From: Desulfurococcus amylolyticus Z-533 | GTDB lineage: Archaea > Thermoproteota > Thermoprotei_A > Sulfolobales > Desulfurococcaceae | NCBI RefSeq assembly: GCF_000513855.1 | Contig: NZ_KI911318.1 | Coordinates: forward strand, 204,087-268,086 | Length of the DNA stretch: 64,000 nucleotides | Reading direction: 5' to 3' | Part shown: in pieces, positions 45,125 through 53,951 of the stretch | Position numbering within the stretch: position 1 is the first letter of the stretch | Layout: each line of letters begins with the position of its first letter | Made by a program: the position numbers and the translations under genes | Notes under the pieces: model-generated | Database searches by the model: none | What the model saw: only the letters and a program-made list of their open reading frames with translations | Told to the model about the DNA's origin: nothing

Positions 45125-45460
45125 TCAAAAGTATTCAAATGCATTCATCGAGTTAGGAACGGCCTTGCTTATAGCTTTGTCACGGGGAGTACTAGGTATT
45201 TCAGCATCCTGAACCAGTTCACGGATCTCAACGTTGGCCCTAATAATCCTTACCAGATCCCTGATATCGGGTAGGCTCTTAACTACTATAGGGCTTAGAT
45301 CATTGATTTTTATAACAGGGTACACTACTTCCTCCTCTTGCATAATTTCCACATCTAGTTTCATACTGGTTGAGAGCTCCACTGCTTTAACCGCTTGAAG
45401 CAGTGTTTCAGCAATTATTTCCGAGAGCCCGTTTCTACCGATTATAAGTATGATCCTCAA
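45125..45460 (-). CDS. Hypothetical protein, small alpha/beta fold
   Basis: 111 aa, not recognised. Opens with a strand-loop-helix (MRIILIIGRNGLSEIIAETLLQAVKAVEL), then MKLDVEIMQEEEVVYPVIKINDLSPIVV, a pattern close to a thioredoxin-like fold without the CxxC. Convergent with the KaiC-like gene. The space between them (45029-45124) contains the palindrome ATGATGA-G-TCATCAT at 45071-45085. Confidence 0.6.
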   Translation of the reverse strand: MRIILIIGRNGLSEIIAETLLQAVKAVELSTSMKLDVEIMQEEEVVYPVIKINDLSPIVVKSLPDIRDLVRIIRANVEIRELVQDAEIPSTPRDKAISKAVPNSMNAFEYF

Positions 45461-46059
45461 TTTAACCCCGCTTAATAACTGCGATAATGACTCCCTTAAA
45501 AACCATCACTCCTACAGCATGTAGACCGTTTAGCTGAGAAGCTAGAAGGTTGTGGCAGAAGCAGTGTTTATGGTTTTTAGGGCTGCAGGCAGAATGTGCT
45601 GTATGCTTGGGGGTTCAGGTCTCATATAGGTTTGATATAAATTAGTTTTATCCCTTCGTTCTTGTTCCCCTGCATCCCTTTTTTGGCTTGCATATGGCTG
45701 GAGGGCGTTCAGGGTGACACCACATCTTGAGTGCTTCAGGAATAGATTCATGCATGCGATTACATTACTTCAATAAAAGAATTCAATAGCAAACCTATAT
45801 GAAAGCAGGAACAGCATACCGAGGCAAGATTATAATTCTTAAAGACCAGGAATCTATTTAGTGACCCTAGTTCCCGAGATCCGGGGAGGAACTATGGTGA
45901 TGAAGCCCGGGAAGACCATAATGAACCCGGGGGGACAAACGACAGAGATTCTAAACAACCGCTCTCGGGTGAATGGTATGTTTATGTTATTGTTATAGAT
46001 AACCGTTATACATTATGAGTCAACTTAATAAGCATGAACCACGTAATCAACATAATTAG
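45461..46059. other. Intergenic region made of decayed IS material
   Basis: Holds the repeat copy at 45613-45825 and, after it, a decayed frame at about 45846-46018 (reading ...PEIRGGTMVMKPGKTIMNPGGQT...), similar in style to the KPGKS-type tail seen in the tnpB remnant near 59900. No intact gene. The candidate sRNA at 46060 follows. Confidence 0.4.
45613..45825 (+). repeat. Dispersed decayed repeat, copy 2
   Basis: Begins GTTCAGGTCTCATATAGGTTT and ends AAACCTATATGAAAGCAGGAAC...CATACCGAGGC. The two ends hold the inverted match CATATAGGTTT/AAACCTATATG. The right 100 bp matches copies at 18132-18236 and 54040-54137; the left part matches only the copy at 53952. The reading frame of copy 1 is broken here by an extra base (ATTACTTC against ATTCTTC) and a stop. 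Confidence 0.65.
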
Positions 46060-46109
46060 ATGATAGGGCTCGAAAGGTCTGAGTATGTGATGACCCCGCG
46101 CAGGATTGA
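46060..46109 (+). ncRNA. Candidate C/D box sRNA
   Basis: Order of boxes: C-like ATGATAG (46060-46066), 12-nt spacer, D' CTGA (46079-46082), 4-nt gap, C' GTGATGA (46087-46093), 12-nt spacer, D-like TTGA (46106-46109). Both spacers are exactly 12 nt, the spacing required by archaeal box C/D RNPs. The C and D boxes are off-consensus (RTGATGA and CTGA expected), and the unit lies directly in front of the ubiX start at 46116, so it may be a leader sequence instead. Spacer sequences GGCTCGAAAGGT and CCCCGCGCAGGA would be the guides. Confidence 0.4.
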
Positions 46110-46115
46110 TGAATA

Positions 46116-46703
46116 ATGGTGGGCTCCTCACTTATTATCGCCTTAACTGGGGCAAGCGGTATCTCGTACGGGTTGAGTCTGCTTAAGAAAATAAATGTGT
46201 TTAAAAACAAGTATAGTGAGGTCTACGTGGTTTACACCTTTAACGCTGTTAAAGTGGCTTTATATGAGGAAGGCATAGATCTTTTGGAGTTTCTCAAGGG
46301 CTTAAATGGTGTTAAGGCAGTTTACCCTGAAAATGATTTTTCATCGGAGCTAGCCAGCAGTAGTAATCTAGTGTTTGCAGACATGGTTATAGTGCCTGCC
46401 TCGATGAACACGATTGCCAAGATAGCTAATGGTATCCAAGATAATCTAGTCACGAGAACAGCTAGTGCAGTATTGCGTTTAAGGAATAAACTAGTGTTAG
46501 TCTTTAGGGAAACCCCGCTTTCCAGCATAGATTTATTCAACCTATATAGGCTGGCAACGGCTGGCGCGGTAGTAATGCCTGCCTCACCGGGCTTTTATAT
46601 TAAGCCTAAAAGTATAGAGGATACCATCGATTTCATAGTTGGGAAGATACTCGACGCATTACATGTAGAGCATAATCTCTATAAGAGATGGGGCATTAGT
46701 TAA
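46116..46703 (+). CDS. ubiX: UbiX/Pad1-family flavin prenyltransferase
   Basis: Makes prenylated FMN, the cofactor of UbiD-type decarboxylases. 195 aa with the family opening SLIIALTGASGISYGLSLLKKI, then DMVIVPASMNTIAKIANGIQDNLVTRTASAVLRLRNKLVLVFRETPLSSIDLFNLYRLATAGAVVMPASPGFY, which carries the FMN- and dimethylallyl-binding residues. No ubiD partner is seen in this window. Confidence 0.93.
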   Translation: MVGSSLIIALTGASGISYGLSLLKKINVFKNKYSEVYVVYTFNAVKVALYEEGIDLLEFLKGLNGVKAVYPENDFSSELASSSNLVFADMVIVPASMNTIAKIANGIQDNLVTRTASAVLRLRNKLVLVFRETPLSSIDLFNLYRLATAGAVVMPASPGFYIKPKSIEDTIDFIVGKILDALHVEHNLYKRWGIS

Positions 46704-46803
46704 CCCTTAAAAAAGCCAAGGCAGTTTCAACCTCTATGATATCCGTTCACTCGTTGACATTAGATTATTTAGCGTTCAAGGAGGGCATTTTTAACCAGTC
46801 TTA

Positions 46804-47247
46804 TCACCTTATGAAGTCGCTTACATCATAGTCTTCGAACTGCTTCATTTGCTTGAACATTTCTTCATCGCTGCTCTGCTTAATCTTTCTCTCCAATGCC
46901 TTGGCACATCTACCATCTGGTAGTAGTGAATTCAACCTGCACGATGCATATTGGCACTCACCGCTGATACAATCTCCGCCTATTAATCTACATTGTGCAA
47001 CGCGGATCATTTTTCCCCTTACAGGCTTGGAGGTTATCATTAAGGCGTTCTTGTTGCAGGTGAAAAATGGGCATAGAGGATTACATTTATCACCTATAGG
47101 CTGCGGCTCCAGCCTCTTCTCCTCGAGGTGTTGGAAACGGGTTGATGCATAACTACCATGATGCCCTGTTTTCTCATACCTGGCTCCTCTACCCTCGTAG
47201 TGGCGCCGGTCTTCATTCCTCCATCGCTCACTACTAGTGTTATTCAA
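46804..47247 (-). CDS. Cysteine-rich protein, metal or Fe-S binding (unknown)
   Basis: 147 aa: a charged, disordered N-terminal 45 residues, then eight or nine cysteines in CNPLCPFFTC, AQCRLIGGDCISGECQYASC and DGRC, then a helical acidic tail ending DYDVSDFIR. The pattern suggests one or two zinc or Fe-S sites. Not recognised. Own transcript, with 212 bp upstream. Confidence 0.7.
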   Translation of the reverse strand: MNNTSSERWRNEDRRHYEGRGARYEKTGHHGSYASTRFQHLEEKRLEPQPIGDKCNPLCPFFTCNKNALMITSKPVRGKMIRVAQCRLIGGDCISGECQYASCRLNSLLPDGRCAKALERKIKQSSDEEMFKQMKQFEDYDVSDFIR

Positions 47248-47459
47248 CTAGGCACACCCCATGATTTACTATTATCAGCTACACTATCTCTCGTTAACAT
47301 TTAATGTTGAAAAATGTTTTTAAGGCTCACACAGACTTAGACTCGTGCTTATCTCACCAGATATATGTTCAGAAGTGGTTCGCTGGTACCGTTTCCCGTC
47401 TATGGTTTTTACGTCTCCGTGGACGGAGAACGGTTGGCCATAACTGGGATTCGGTTTAG

Positions 47460-48007
47460 CTATGGTTTCCACCAATCGAGTAGGTGGTACACTATGTTAT
47501 TCCCAGTATAGATTGCTATGATGAGTTTCTTTCTTACTGAGTGGAGTAATCTACCCATCCTTACTAATTCCACTGGATCTATGATCTCGTCGGCCCTGAA
47601 AACTTGAAGCCCGAAGGGCGCGTGATCTATGCCGGGTCCATGCCTATATACTAAGTAGTCGCAGCCAAATTTCAACCCTCTTCTCGGTATCAAGCCATGG
47701 CTACGTAGGTCGTTATACACTGTGTATAATTCCTCGAACCTCGGTATCTTTCCCACAGCTATACTATATAAATCCCCTGCATTTAGTGAGGAGTCGCCTT
47801 GGAAAACCCTTATTCTGCCCCTCTTGAGAAGATAGAGAGCTTCTATCAGGGAGAGCTCTAGAGGGGCACTTATGCTTCTATCCTTCGGCTTGGATACGCC
47901 GAGAAAGGAACCATAATATCCATCCCAGTATATCTTAGAAGCGCATTTGGGATCGGGAATTATAACCCTGTTATGTAGTAAATATCCCTGGCACTCCTCT
48001 ACCCCAT
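47460..48007 (-). CDS. endA: tRNA-splicing endonuclease EndA, start codon out of frame
   Basis: Catalytic subunit that cuts introns at bulge-helix-bulge sites. C-terminal domain: FEELYTVYNDLRSHG, GLKFGCDYLVYRHGPGIDHAPFGLQVF and RLLHSVRKKLIIAI, with the Tyr-His-Lys triad. The N-terminal domain is open in the same frame up to 48005 (VIIPDPKCASKIYWDGYYG ... APLELSLIEALYLLKRG). No ATG, GTG or TTG lies in that frame before residue MGKIPR at 47756, which is far too late. An ATG directly after the upstream TAA (48005-48007) reads ATG-GGG-TAG. One more G in the GGGG run would give ATG-GGG-GTA-GAG and a 182-aa protein of normal size. Sequencing error, non-standard start and real frameshift are all possible. 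Confidence 0.85.
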
Positions 48008-48712
48008 TTACCTCGTTACTGTTCTCACTAGTGCTAGATAACGTATTTCCTCACCGAGGTTCTTGAGTAGGTCGCTGAGCTCTTCAATATATTCTATTAA
48101 ATCCTTTAAAACCATTAATCCAGCTACAGAGCTAGAGTAGGTCTCATATACTTTGAATATAGACTCCCTAAATATGTTGTCCACTTCATCCTCTAGTTTC
48201 AACACCTCGTCAACATGCTCCATGGATTTTCTTGGATGCGTTGACAGCTTTTGTAGCGAATCCTGTATTAGGTTAACCTGTTGTCTAACCTTCCCTATCA
48301 TTGTTTGAAGCGTGGTAATCAGGTCGTTGTTTATACTGATATTGTTTTTAGATGCTATGAGTATCCTGTACGCTACGCTGTCCACGTGTTGTATGAATCT
48401 ATCTATGGTTCTAACCATCTCTATATAGCTCCTCGAATACATCATTACCTCGCTATTCTTAACCAGGTACTCCATCAACATTATTTTCATCTCCTCTCCA
48501 CGATGCTTAATAGACCTTACCCTCTCATACATCTTCTCGATGTCAGGGCTTGGAGAATACTGGTTCATTAGGGCCGTTAACACTGAGACCTGATCACTCA
48601 CAATAGACATCATGTTACCTAGGTACTCTATAGCTGTTAACTCAGCAAGCGAACCTCTCTCAGGGCTCTCGCTCACCACTAACCCCCTTTCATCCCGGTC
48701 AAGATAAATCAT
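48008..48712 (-). CDS. DUF47 / PhoU-like protein
   Basis: 234-aa all-helical protein of the PhoU-like DUF47 family, which often partners phosphate permeases. Features: IKHRGEEMKIMLMEYL, VDSVAYRILIASKNNISINNDLITTL, and near the end VLKLEDEVDNIFRESIF and LKDLIEYIEELSDLLKNLGEEIRYLALVR, the E-x-D-x3-D type metal segment of PhoU proteins. It directly precedes endA on the same strand. Confidence 0.75.
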   Translation of the reverse strand: MIYLDRDERGLVVSESPERGSLAELTAIEYLGNMMSIVSDQVSVLTALMNQYSPSPDIEKMYERVRSIKHRGEEMKIMLMEYLVKNSEVMMYSRSYIEMVRTIDRFIQHVDSVAYRILIASKNNISINNDLITTLQTMIGKVRQQVNLIQDSLQKLSTHPRKSMEHVDEVLKLEDEVDNIFRESIFKVYETYSSSVAGLMVLKDLIEYIEELSDLLKNLGEEIRYLALVRTVTR

Positions 48713-48852
48713 TAGTATAAAGGGTATTTAAGTAATTTGGGAGTCAATGACATCGGTATGTATATAGATCAAGCAGTGGGGAACTTTTCCGAGGATAGTG
48801 CACCGCTATAATGCTCTATATCCAAAAATATTATCTAGGCGAGGCTGGAAAA

Positions 48853-50445
48853 ATGAGGATGCTGGTTATCGATGTACTTGCCAGGTCCACGGGTAAAAGG
48901 TACTCAACATATGATGTCGTGGGTGCGGGTCCACGAGTGGTAGCTGGCATGCTTTCTGAAAAATACGACACATTGCTCATGCCATACGAAAAAGCCATGG
49001 GTAGTAAGGACGTTGTCAGAAGTGTTACCCACATCTTTCTATCAGCGATGAGTAGTGATAAGGGAGCTCTGGGTAGAGTCGTAGGGTATATTAGAAGAGT
49101 TAATCCCTCAGCAGTAATTACCGTGGGAGGGCCGGTTGGCTTTGAATACGGTGAGTTATTGAAGAGGTTCGATATCGACTACGTTATAGTTGGTGAAGCC
49201 GAGATACCTCTTCAAAGATTCATGGAATGCATAGTTGAGGATAGGTGTAGTAAACACGAGGTTCCGGCGCTAGGTTTTAGAGATAATGGGGCAGTCACCT
49301 TAACGACTAGGCACATACACACTCCCAGCGATGTTTTATCCTCTATCAAACCCTGGGCACGGATAGATGAAATGTTCGACTATCCACAGGTTTACAGGGT
49401 ATATGTGGAAGCCGTGCGGGGATGCAGTAATTTCATGCGCCCTATGGTGGGGAGCATAGGTTGTATATTCTGCGGAAACTGTAGAAGCAGTAAGAATGAG
49501 GAACGAGTTAACTGCCCAGCCAATATCCCGCCTGGTTGCGGTTTTTGCAGTGTTCCCTCAATGTTTGGCCCAGCTAGGTCGAGGAGTGTTGATAGTATAG
49601 TGAAAGAAGTAGAGGAGTTAATCGAGCATGGTGCACGTAGGATAGTGTTAAGCGCCCCGGACATCCTAGACTATGGGAGGGATTTACTCGTAAATGGGCC
49701 TTTAACTAATCCGTGTAACCCACCAGCGAACACCGAAGCTATCGAGGAGTTGCTATCACGTCTTAACGCGTTGAAACCAGTGTCCCAGGGTAGAGTTGTA
49801 GTCATGATTGAGAATATCAAGGCATGCCTGGTCAACGATGAAGTAGCTAAAATACTGGGAAAATACCTGCCTGGGACAACAGTACATATAGGGCTTGAAA
49901 CCGGTAGTGATATATATAATGACAAGGTATTAGGGAAACCCATAAAAGTAGCTGACGTAGTGAACGCGGTGAGGCTCTTAAAGAAGAACTCGCTTAGACC
50001 CTACGTATACCTGATGCATAGCCTACCCTTCGCCAGCAGGAAGATATATGAGGAGACGCTCAAAACCGTTAACGAACTAGGTGAGGCAGGTGTTGAAAAA
50101 ATAACCCTCTACAAGTATACTCCCCTCCCATATACGGCCTTTGAAAAAATACCATCCGAAGAACGTGGCGTGGAGGAATGGATAGCCAGGTTGAAAGCCG
50201 TCGTAAGAAGGTATAACACTATGCAGAAAAAGGAAATCCTGGGTAAGCATGTAGAGGCCTTCATAATTGAAAGTAATGGCAGGGTCTATGGATATCCAGT
50301 TAAACATGGACCAGTGATATTTCTAGGTCGGATAGCCAGGAGGGGTCTGGATGGTTGTTTAGTGATAGTTGAGGTGACTGGAACACGGTATAGATATGTG
50401 AAGGGTAGGATCGTGAAGATTAAAGAGTGTCCTCCAGCTTCTTGA
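48853..50445 (+). CDS. B12-binding-like radical SAM protein (COG1031-like)
   Basis: 530 aa from the ATG at 48853 (a frame from 48811 adds 14 residues before MRMLVIDVLARSTGKRY). N-terminal Rossmann-like region with ITVGGPVGFEYGELLKRFDIDYVIVGEAE. The Cys cluster is unusual: VRGCSNFMRPMVGSIGCIFCGNCR, then CPANIPPGCGFCSVPSMFGPARSRSV, so it holds more cysteines than one CxxxCxxC and may bind extra Fe-S. Later AdoMet motifs are VHIGLETGSDIYNDKVLG and YVYLMHSLPFASRKIYEETL. Likely methylthiotransferase-like; substrate unknown. Confidence 0.8.
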   Translation: MRMLVIDVLARSTGKRYSTYDVVGAGPRVVAGMLSEKYDTLLMPYEKAMGSKDVVRSVTHIFLSAMSSDKGALGRVVGYIRRVNPSAVITVGGPVGFEYGELLKRFDIDYVIVGEAEIPLQRFMECIVEDRCSKHEVPALGFRDNGAVTLTTRHIHTPSDVLSSIKPWARIDEMFDYPQVYRVYVEAVRGCSNFMRPMVGSIGCIFCGNCRSSKNEERVNCPANIPPGCGFCSVPSMFGPARSRSVDSIVKEVEELIEHGARRIVLSAPDILDYGRDLLVNGPLTNPCNPPANTEAIEELLSRLNALKPVSQGRVVVMIENIKACLVNDEVAKILGKYLPGTTVHIGLETGSDIYNDKVLGKPIKVADVVNAVRLLKKNSLRPYVYLMHSLPFASRKIYEETLKTVNELGEAGVEKITLYKYTPLPYTAFEKIPSEERGVEEWIARLKAVVRRYNTMQKKEILGKHVEAFIIESNGRVYGYPVKHGPVIFLGRIARRGLDGCLVIVEVTGTRYRYVKGRIVKIKECPPAS

Positions 50446-50794
50446 ACCCGGCTAAAAGCCTCTGAAGCTCGCTTAATACCTCTGGCATCCCCTGGTAGAC
50501 TGGTAAGGCTTCCTCTAGGAGATCCACAATGTATCTTATACTGATAAGTTTTAACATCCTATAGTACACTGATATATGTTTAACTATAGGATCTCCCAAG
50601 CTATGGGTACTTACAACTAATTTAGCCTCTGGCAGGATACGTGCCGAGGAATCAAGTAGTTTGCTGGCTTCTGAGATGAATAAGTCAACCTGTTCCTTAT
50701 CATGTAGGCTTTTAAGGATCTTCCCTTGGTCTATGAGCTTCTCATAGTCATCGACAAGGGTTCTTATTAATGAGGCTAATTCATTTAAATGCAT
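50420..50794 (-). CDS. Hypothetical helical protein
   Basis: 124 aa, almost all helix (LNELASLIRTLVDDYEKLIDQG, VDLFISEASKLLDSSARILPEAK, VLSELQRLLAGFKKLEDTL). Not recognised. It overlaps the radical SAM gene end by 26 bp and follows the gene at 50808 by 13 bp on the same strand. Confidence 0.6.
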   Translation of the reverse strand: MHLNELASLIRTLVDDYEKLIDQGKILKSLHDKEQVDLFISEASKLLDSSARILPEAKLVVSTHSLGDPIVKHISVYYRMLKLISIRYIVDLLEEALPVYQGMPEVLSELQRLLAGFKKLEDTL

Positions 50795-50807
50795 TTAGAT
50801 TATCATC

Positions 50808-51185
50808 TCAGCAGACTTTCCTTATCGTTGCAATACTATTATCTGCAACACCATTTTTCTCTATTTCCCCTGGATATACGTAGACAACATTTTCATCAGT
50901 GGACTCGAAGACTAGTGCCTTAAACTCGAATCTCTTCCTACCGGCCACTACTACTTCAACCCGCTCATCATTCTTTATGTCCAGCATTGATGCAAGAGCC
51001 GAGGGTATTTTAGCTATTGGCTCGTTTAGTGTCCGATCAAACCTTATCCTAACCCTTTTCTCAGTCAGCTTCTTTTCTTTTTTCTTTAATTCGGAGGCTG
51101 GTGGAATTATTGAGACCAACTTGGAGACGTCGATTTTCTGTTGTGTACCTGTTTCCTTTTCTCCTCCACTAGTAGACTGCTCCAT
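50808..51185 (-). CDS. Hypothetical protein with AbrB-like C-terminal half
   Basis: 125 aa. A disordered, lysine-rich first half, then a beta-rich domain (RVRIRFDRTLNEPIAKIPSALASMLDIKNDERVEVVVAGRKRFEFKALVF) whose strand-helix-strand pattern recalls swapped-hairpin AbrB/SpoVT domains. This may indicate DNA binding, but the match is weak. Probably co-transcribed with the gene at 50420. Confidence 0.6.
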   Translation of the reverse strand: MEQSTSGGEKETGTQQKIDVSKLVSIIPPASELKKKEKKLTEKRVRIRFDRTLNEPIAKIPSALASMLDIKNDERVEVVVAGRKRFEFKALVFESTDENVVYVYPGEIEKNGVADNSIATIRKVC

Positions 51186-51241
51186 TCAATCACCATTATA
51201 TTGAGATATACCGTGTTCAACCTTAAAAACACGAATGCTGG

Positions 51242-52993
51242 TTAAGGAGTAAGTAGGTCGGGCTGGAACCCGTATTTCATAAGCAGGTATTTCTCGAGCT
51301 CATCGATCTTTACTCTCTCCTGGAGAGTGCTATCTCTATCTCTCACAGTTACTGTGTCGTCTTCCAGGGTCTGGTAGTCTACTGTTACAGCGTATGGGAT
51401 GCCTATCTCATCGACCCTGGCATACCTCCTACCGATGCTTCCATCATCATCGTAGATAACTCTGAATCCTCTTGCAATGAGTCTTCTATATATGTTTCTA
51501 GCTATTTCAATTATCCTCGCATGCTCTTGCTTTTTGCCCGTTACTAATGGGAATACTGCTACGTGGTAGGGGGCTAGGTATACTGGTAGTTTTAGAACTG
51601 TCTTACCATCCCTCACCGTGTACGAGTATTCAAGGACTATATATAGGAGCCTCTCAACCCCGAATGATGGTTCTACGACGTGTGGAATGATTTTCTCTCC
51701 ATGTATTTTCTCCCTTTCCTGCTTTACTATGAAGGCTTCACTAGGCATCTTAAGCCCCTCTATTTCGACATATCCTTTTTCAGCCAGCTCTCTATAGATC
51801 TCCTCAGGAGTTTTCTGAGCGAGTCTTTCCATTATTCTTCCCATTTCCCCGCCATAGAGGTCTTTTATTTTACCTGGATCAGGATATGCTTTTGGGATAA
51901 TTCTTTCAACTGGTTTCTCATAGTGTTTAAAGAACGTTAGGTCCGCTTTACTATACTGTATATGTCTGCTTAAATCGTATGTCGTTCTATAAGCGTATCC
52001 AGCTATCTCTATCCATCCATATTTCTCGGTGTATACTTCCTGGTCGAATGTCTGCTGGGAGTAATGGGCTCTTTCATGAGGTAGCTTCTCGATGAACCTG
52101 ATTTTTTCATGTGGTATTCCAAGTCTTCTCGCAAACACCTCTCCTAAACCAATCCAGTAGGCAAGCCATGGGGTTTTAACTATCTGTTTCTCAACTAGTT
52201 CTCTAATAGTATATTCAACTGGTTCTTCTACACCCCTCACTCTAGCTTCACTAGTGAGCACTCTTACTTTTACATCTGCGATGCTATTAATGTATCCACT
52301 TGCCTCTTCCACCTCTTCTGGATCGAAGAAGAACTCGAGCTCCATTATAGTGAACTCCCTGAGCCTGAGTAACCCTTGGCGTGGCGATATCTCGTTTCTA
52401 GCAACCTTGCCGACCTGTGCTATGCCTAGTGGAAGCCTGTTTCTAGCTACTCTGAGAATATTCGCGAAATTTATGAACATCCCTTGAGCGTTCTCGGGCC
52501 TGAGGTAGCCTATTTCCCCCTTGTATGGGCCTATCTCTGTTTTAAACAATAGGAGGGTATAGAAGGGTTTACCTAGATCACCACCGCACTCGGGGCACTT
52601 GATATTGTTTCTCAGGATAACACTGTGTATTTCCTCGGGGCTTAAACCCTCTACATCTATGCCTGCTGCCTCCTTAACCAGGTGATCAGCCCTGTATACT
52701 CTACCGCATTTAAGGCATTCTACAACAGGATCCATGAAGCTTTCCTCATGTCCGCTTGCCTTAAATACTATCCTGGGGTTAATCACCGGTGTTTCAATCT
52801 CCACAACTAGGTCGTTAGAGTATACGAATGTCTTCAACCATAGGTTGATTAAATTCCTCTTGAGGAGTACTCCAACCGGACCGAAATCATAGAAGCCTGC
52901 TAACCCACCATATATATCGAAGCTTCCCCAGAATATACCGCGTTTCTTTGCTAATTCCATTATGTTACCATATATATCTTCTCCATTACTCAA
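51242..52993 (-). CDS. glyS: Glycyl-tRNA synthetase
   Basis: Class II synthetase of the archaeal/eukaryotic alpha-2 type, 583 aa. Markers: KRGIFWGSFDIYGGLAGFYDFGPVG, zinc region CLKCGRVYRADH and CPECGGDLG, YLRPENAQGMFINFANI, motif 2 VARNEISPRQGLLRLREFTIMELEFF, HYEKPVERIIPKAYPD, motif 3 HVVEPSFGVERLLYIVLEYSY and the anticodon-binding domain starting LAPYHVAVFPLV. Normal length, intact. Confidence 0.95.
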   Translation of the reverse strand: MSNGEDIYGNIMELAKKRGIFWGSFDIYGGLAGFYDFGPVGVLLKRNLINLWLKTFVYSNDLVVEIETPVINPRIVFKASGHEESFMDPVVECLKCGRVYRADHLVKEAAGIDVEGLSPEEIHSVILRNNIKCPECGGDLGKPFYTLLLFKTEIGPYKGEIGYLRPENAQGMFINFANILRVARNRLPLGIAQVGKVARNEISPRQGLLRLREFTIMELEFFFDPEEVEEASGYINSIADVKVRVLTSEARVRGVEEPVEYTIRELVEKQIVKTPWLAYWIGLGEVFARRLGIPHEKIRFIEKLPHERAHYSQQTFDQEVYTEKYGWIEIAGYAYRTTYDLSRHIQYSKADLTFFKHYEKPVERIIPKAYPDPGKIKDLYGGEMGRIMERLAQKTPEEIYRELAEKGYVEIEGLKMPSEAFIVKQEREKIHGEKIIPHVVEPSFGVERLLYIVLEYSYTVRDGKTVLKLPVYLAPYHVAVFPLVTGKKQEHARIIEIARNIYRRLIARGFRVIYDDDGSIGRRYARVDEIGIPYAVTVDYQTLEDDTVTVRDRDSTLQERVKIDELEKYLLMKYGFQPDLLTP

Positions 52994-53062
52994 CTCGATC
53001 CCCTTGTACTTGAATTTTAAATAACGCGTTCACCTTAAATATTCGTTTAAGTGGTGGTGAAC

Positions 53063-53929
53063 ATGAATTGGAGGCTACTACTACAGGGATCAGTGAAGTT
53101 TGCCTGTATGGAGTCCAGCAGTAATATAGGGGTATTAATCGGTGTGCCCATGGATTACACATCAACATATAAGCCTGGTTCAAGATTCGCGCCGGACTAT
53201 ATAAGGAACGCATCATGTAACATTGAGTTCTATAGTTTGTCAACTAGGAGAATCATGGAGAGCGAGGGTTTCATCGACTTGGGAAACATTATCCTGCCAC
53301 CTGGAGATGTAGAGAAATCCTTATCAATAATACAAAGTGTTGCCAAGGGGGCTTGGAGGGAGTACCAGGGGATACCCCTCGGTTTCTTAGGAGGGGAACA
53401 CTTAATCACCTACCCAATTGTAAGCGGGCTAATGGACGGCATTGACACCCTAGTGGTTTTTGATGCGCATCTCGATCTAAGGGATGAATACCTCGGCTCA
53501 AGATTGAATCACGCATCATTCCTTAGAAGACTTGTTGAGAAAGGTGTGAGAGTTATACATATAGGCTCCAGGGCCTACAGTGGTGAGGAGTTGGAGTACT
53601 TGAAAACCTTGGAAAATATCAAGGTATACTCAGTTCTAGACGTTCTTGAAAAAACAGTAGAAGCGGTGGAGTTAGGGAGGGTATATATAAGCATAGATAT
53701 GGACGTTATTGATCCATCATATGCGCCTGGCGTGGGGAACCCGGAGCCCTTCGGGTTAACCCCTCTACAATTACTTGGACTATTAAAGAAAATAGTGGGG
53801 TCGTCGAGCCGCCTGGTAGGATTTGATATAGTTGAAGTAAACCCGCTGGTCGATGTAAACGATGTTACAAGTATACTGGCTGGTAAACTAGTATTTGAGC
53901 TAGCTGCATTAGCCAGGGGTGGGAGATAG
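53063..53929 (+). CDS. Arginase/agmatinase-family ureohydrolase
   Basis: 288 aa from the ATG at 53063 (a GTG at 53051 is the longer choice). Two-manganese enzyme: LGGEHLITYPIV (His), VVFDAHLDLRDEY (DAHxD), and SIDMDVIDPSYAPGVGNPEPFGLTP (DxDxxDP) carry the ligands. The family covers agmatinase, arginase and formiminoglutamase. With the pyruvoyl decarboxylase at 3174, agmatinase in polyamine synthesis is the best guess. Ends just before a decayed repeat. Confidence 0.85.
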   Translation: MNWRLLLQGSVKFACMESSSNIGVLIGVPMDYTSTYKPGSRFAPDYIRNASCNIEFYSLSTRRIMESEGFIDLGNIILPPGDVEKSLSIIQSVAKGAWREYQGIPLGFLGGEHLITYPIVSGLMDGIDTLVVFDAHLDLRDEYLGSRLNHASFLRRLVEKGVRVIHIGSRAYSGEELEYLKTLENIKVYSVLDVLEKTVEAVELGRVYISIDMDVIDPSYAPGVGNPEPFGLTPLQLLGLLKKIVGSSSRLVGFDIVEVNPLVDVNDVTSILAGKLVFELAALARGGR

Positions 53930-53951
53930 ACCTATTGGGGTCTACTAGGGA

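Noticed and set aside
47365-47515. Plus-strand frame starting MFRSGSLVPFPVYGF
   Set aside because: Overlaps the endA end antisense and shows no family features; treated as chance.
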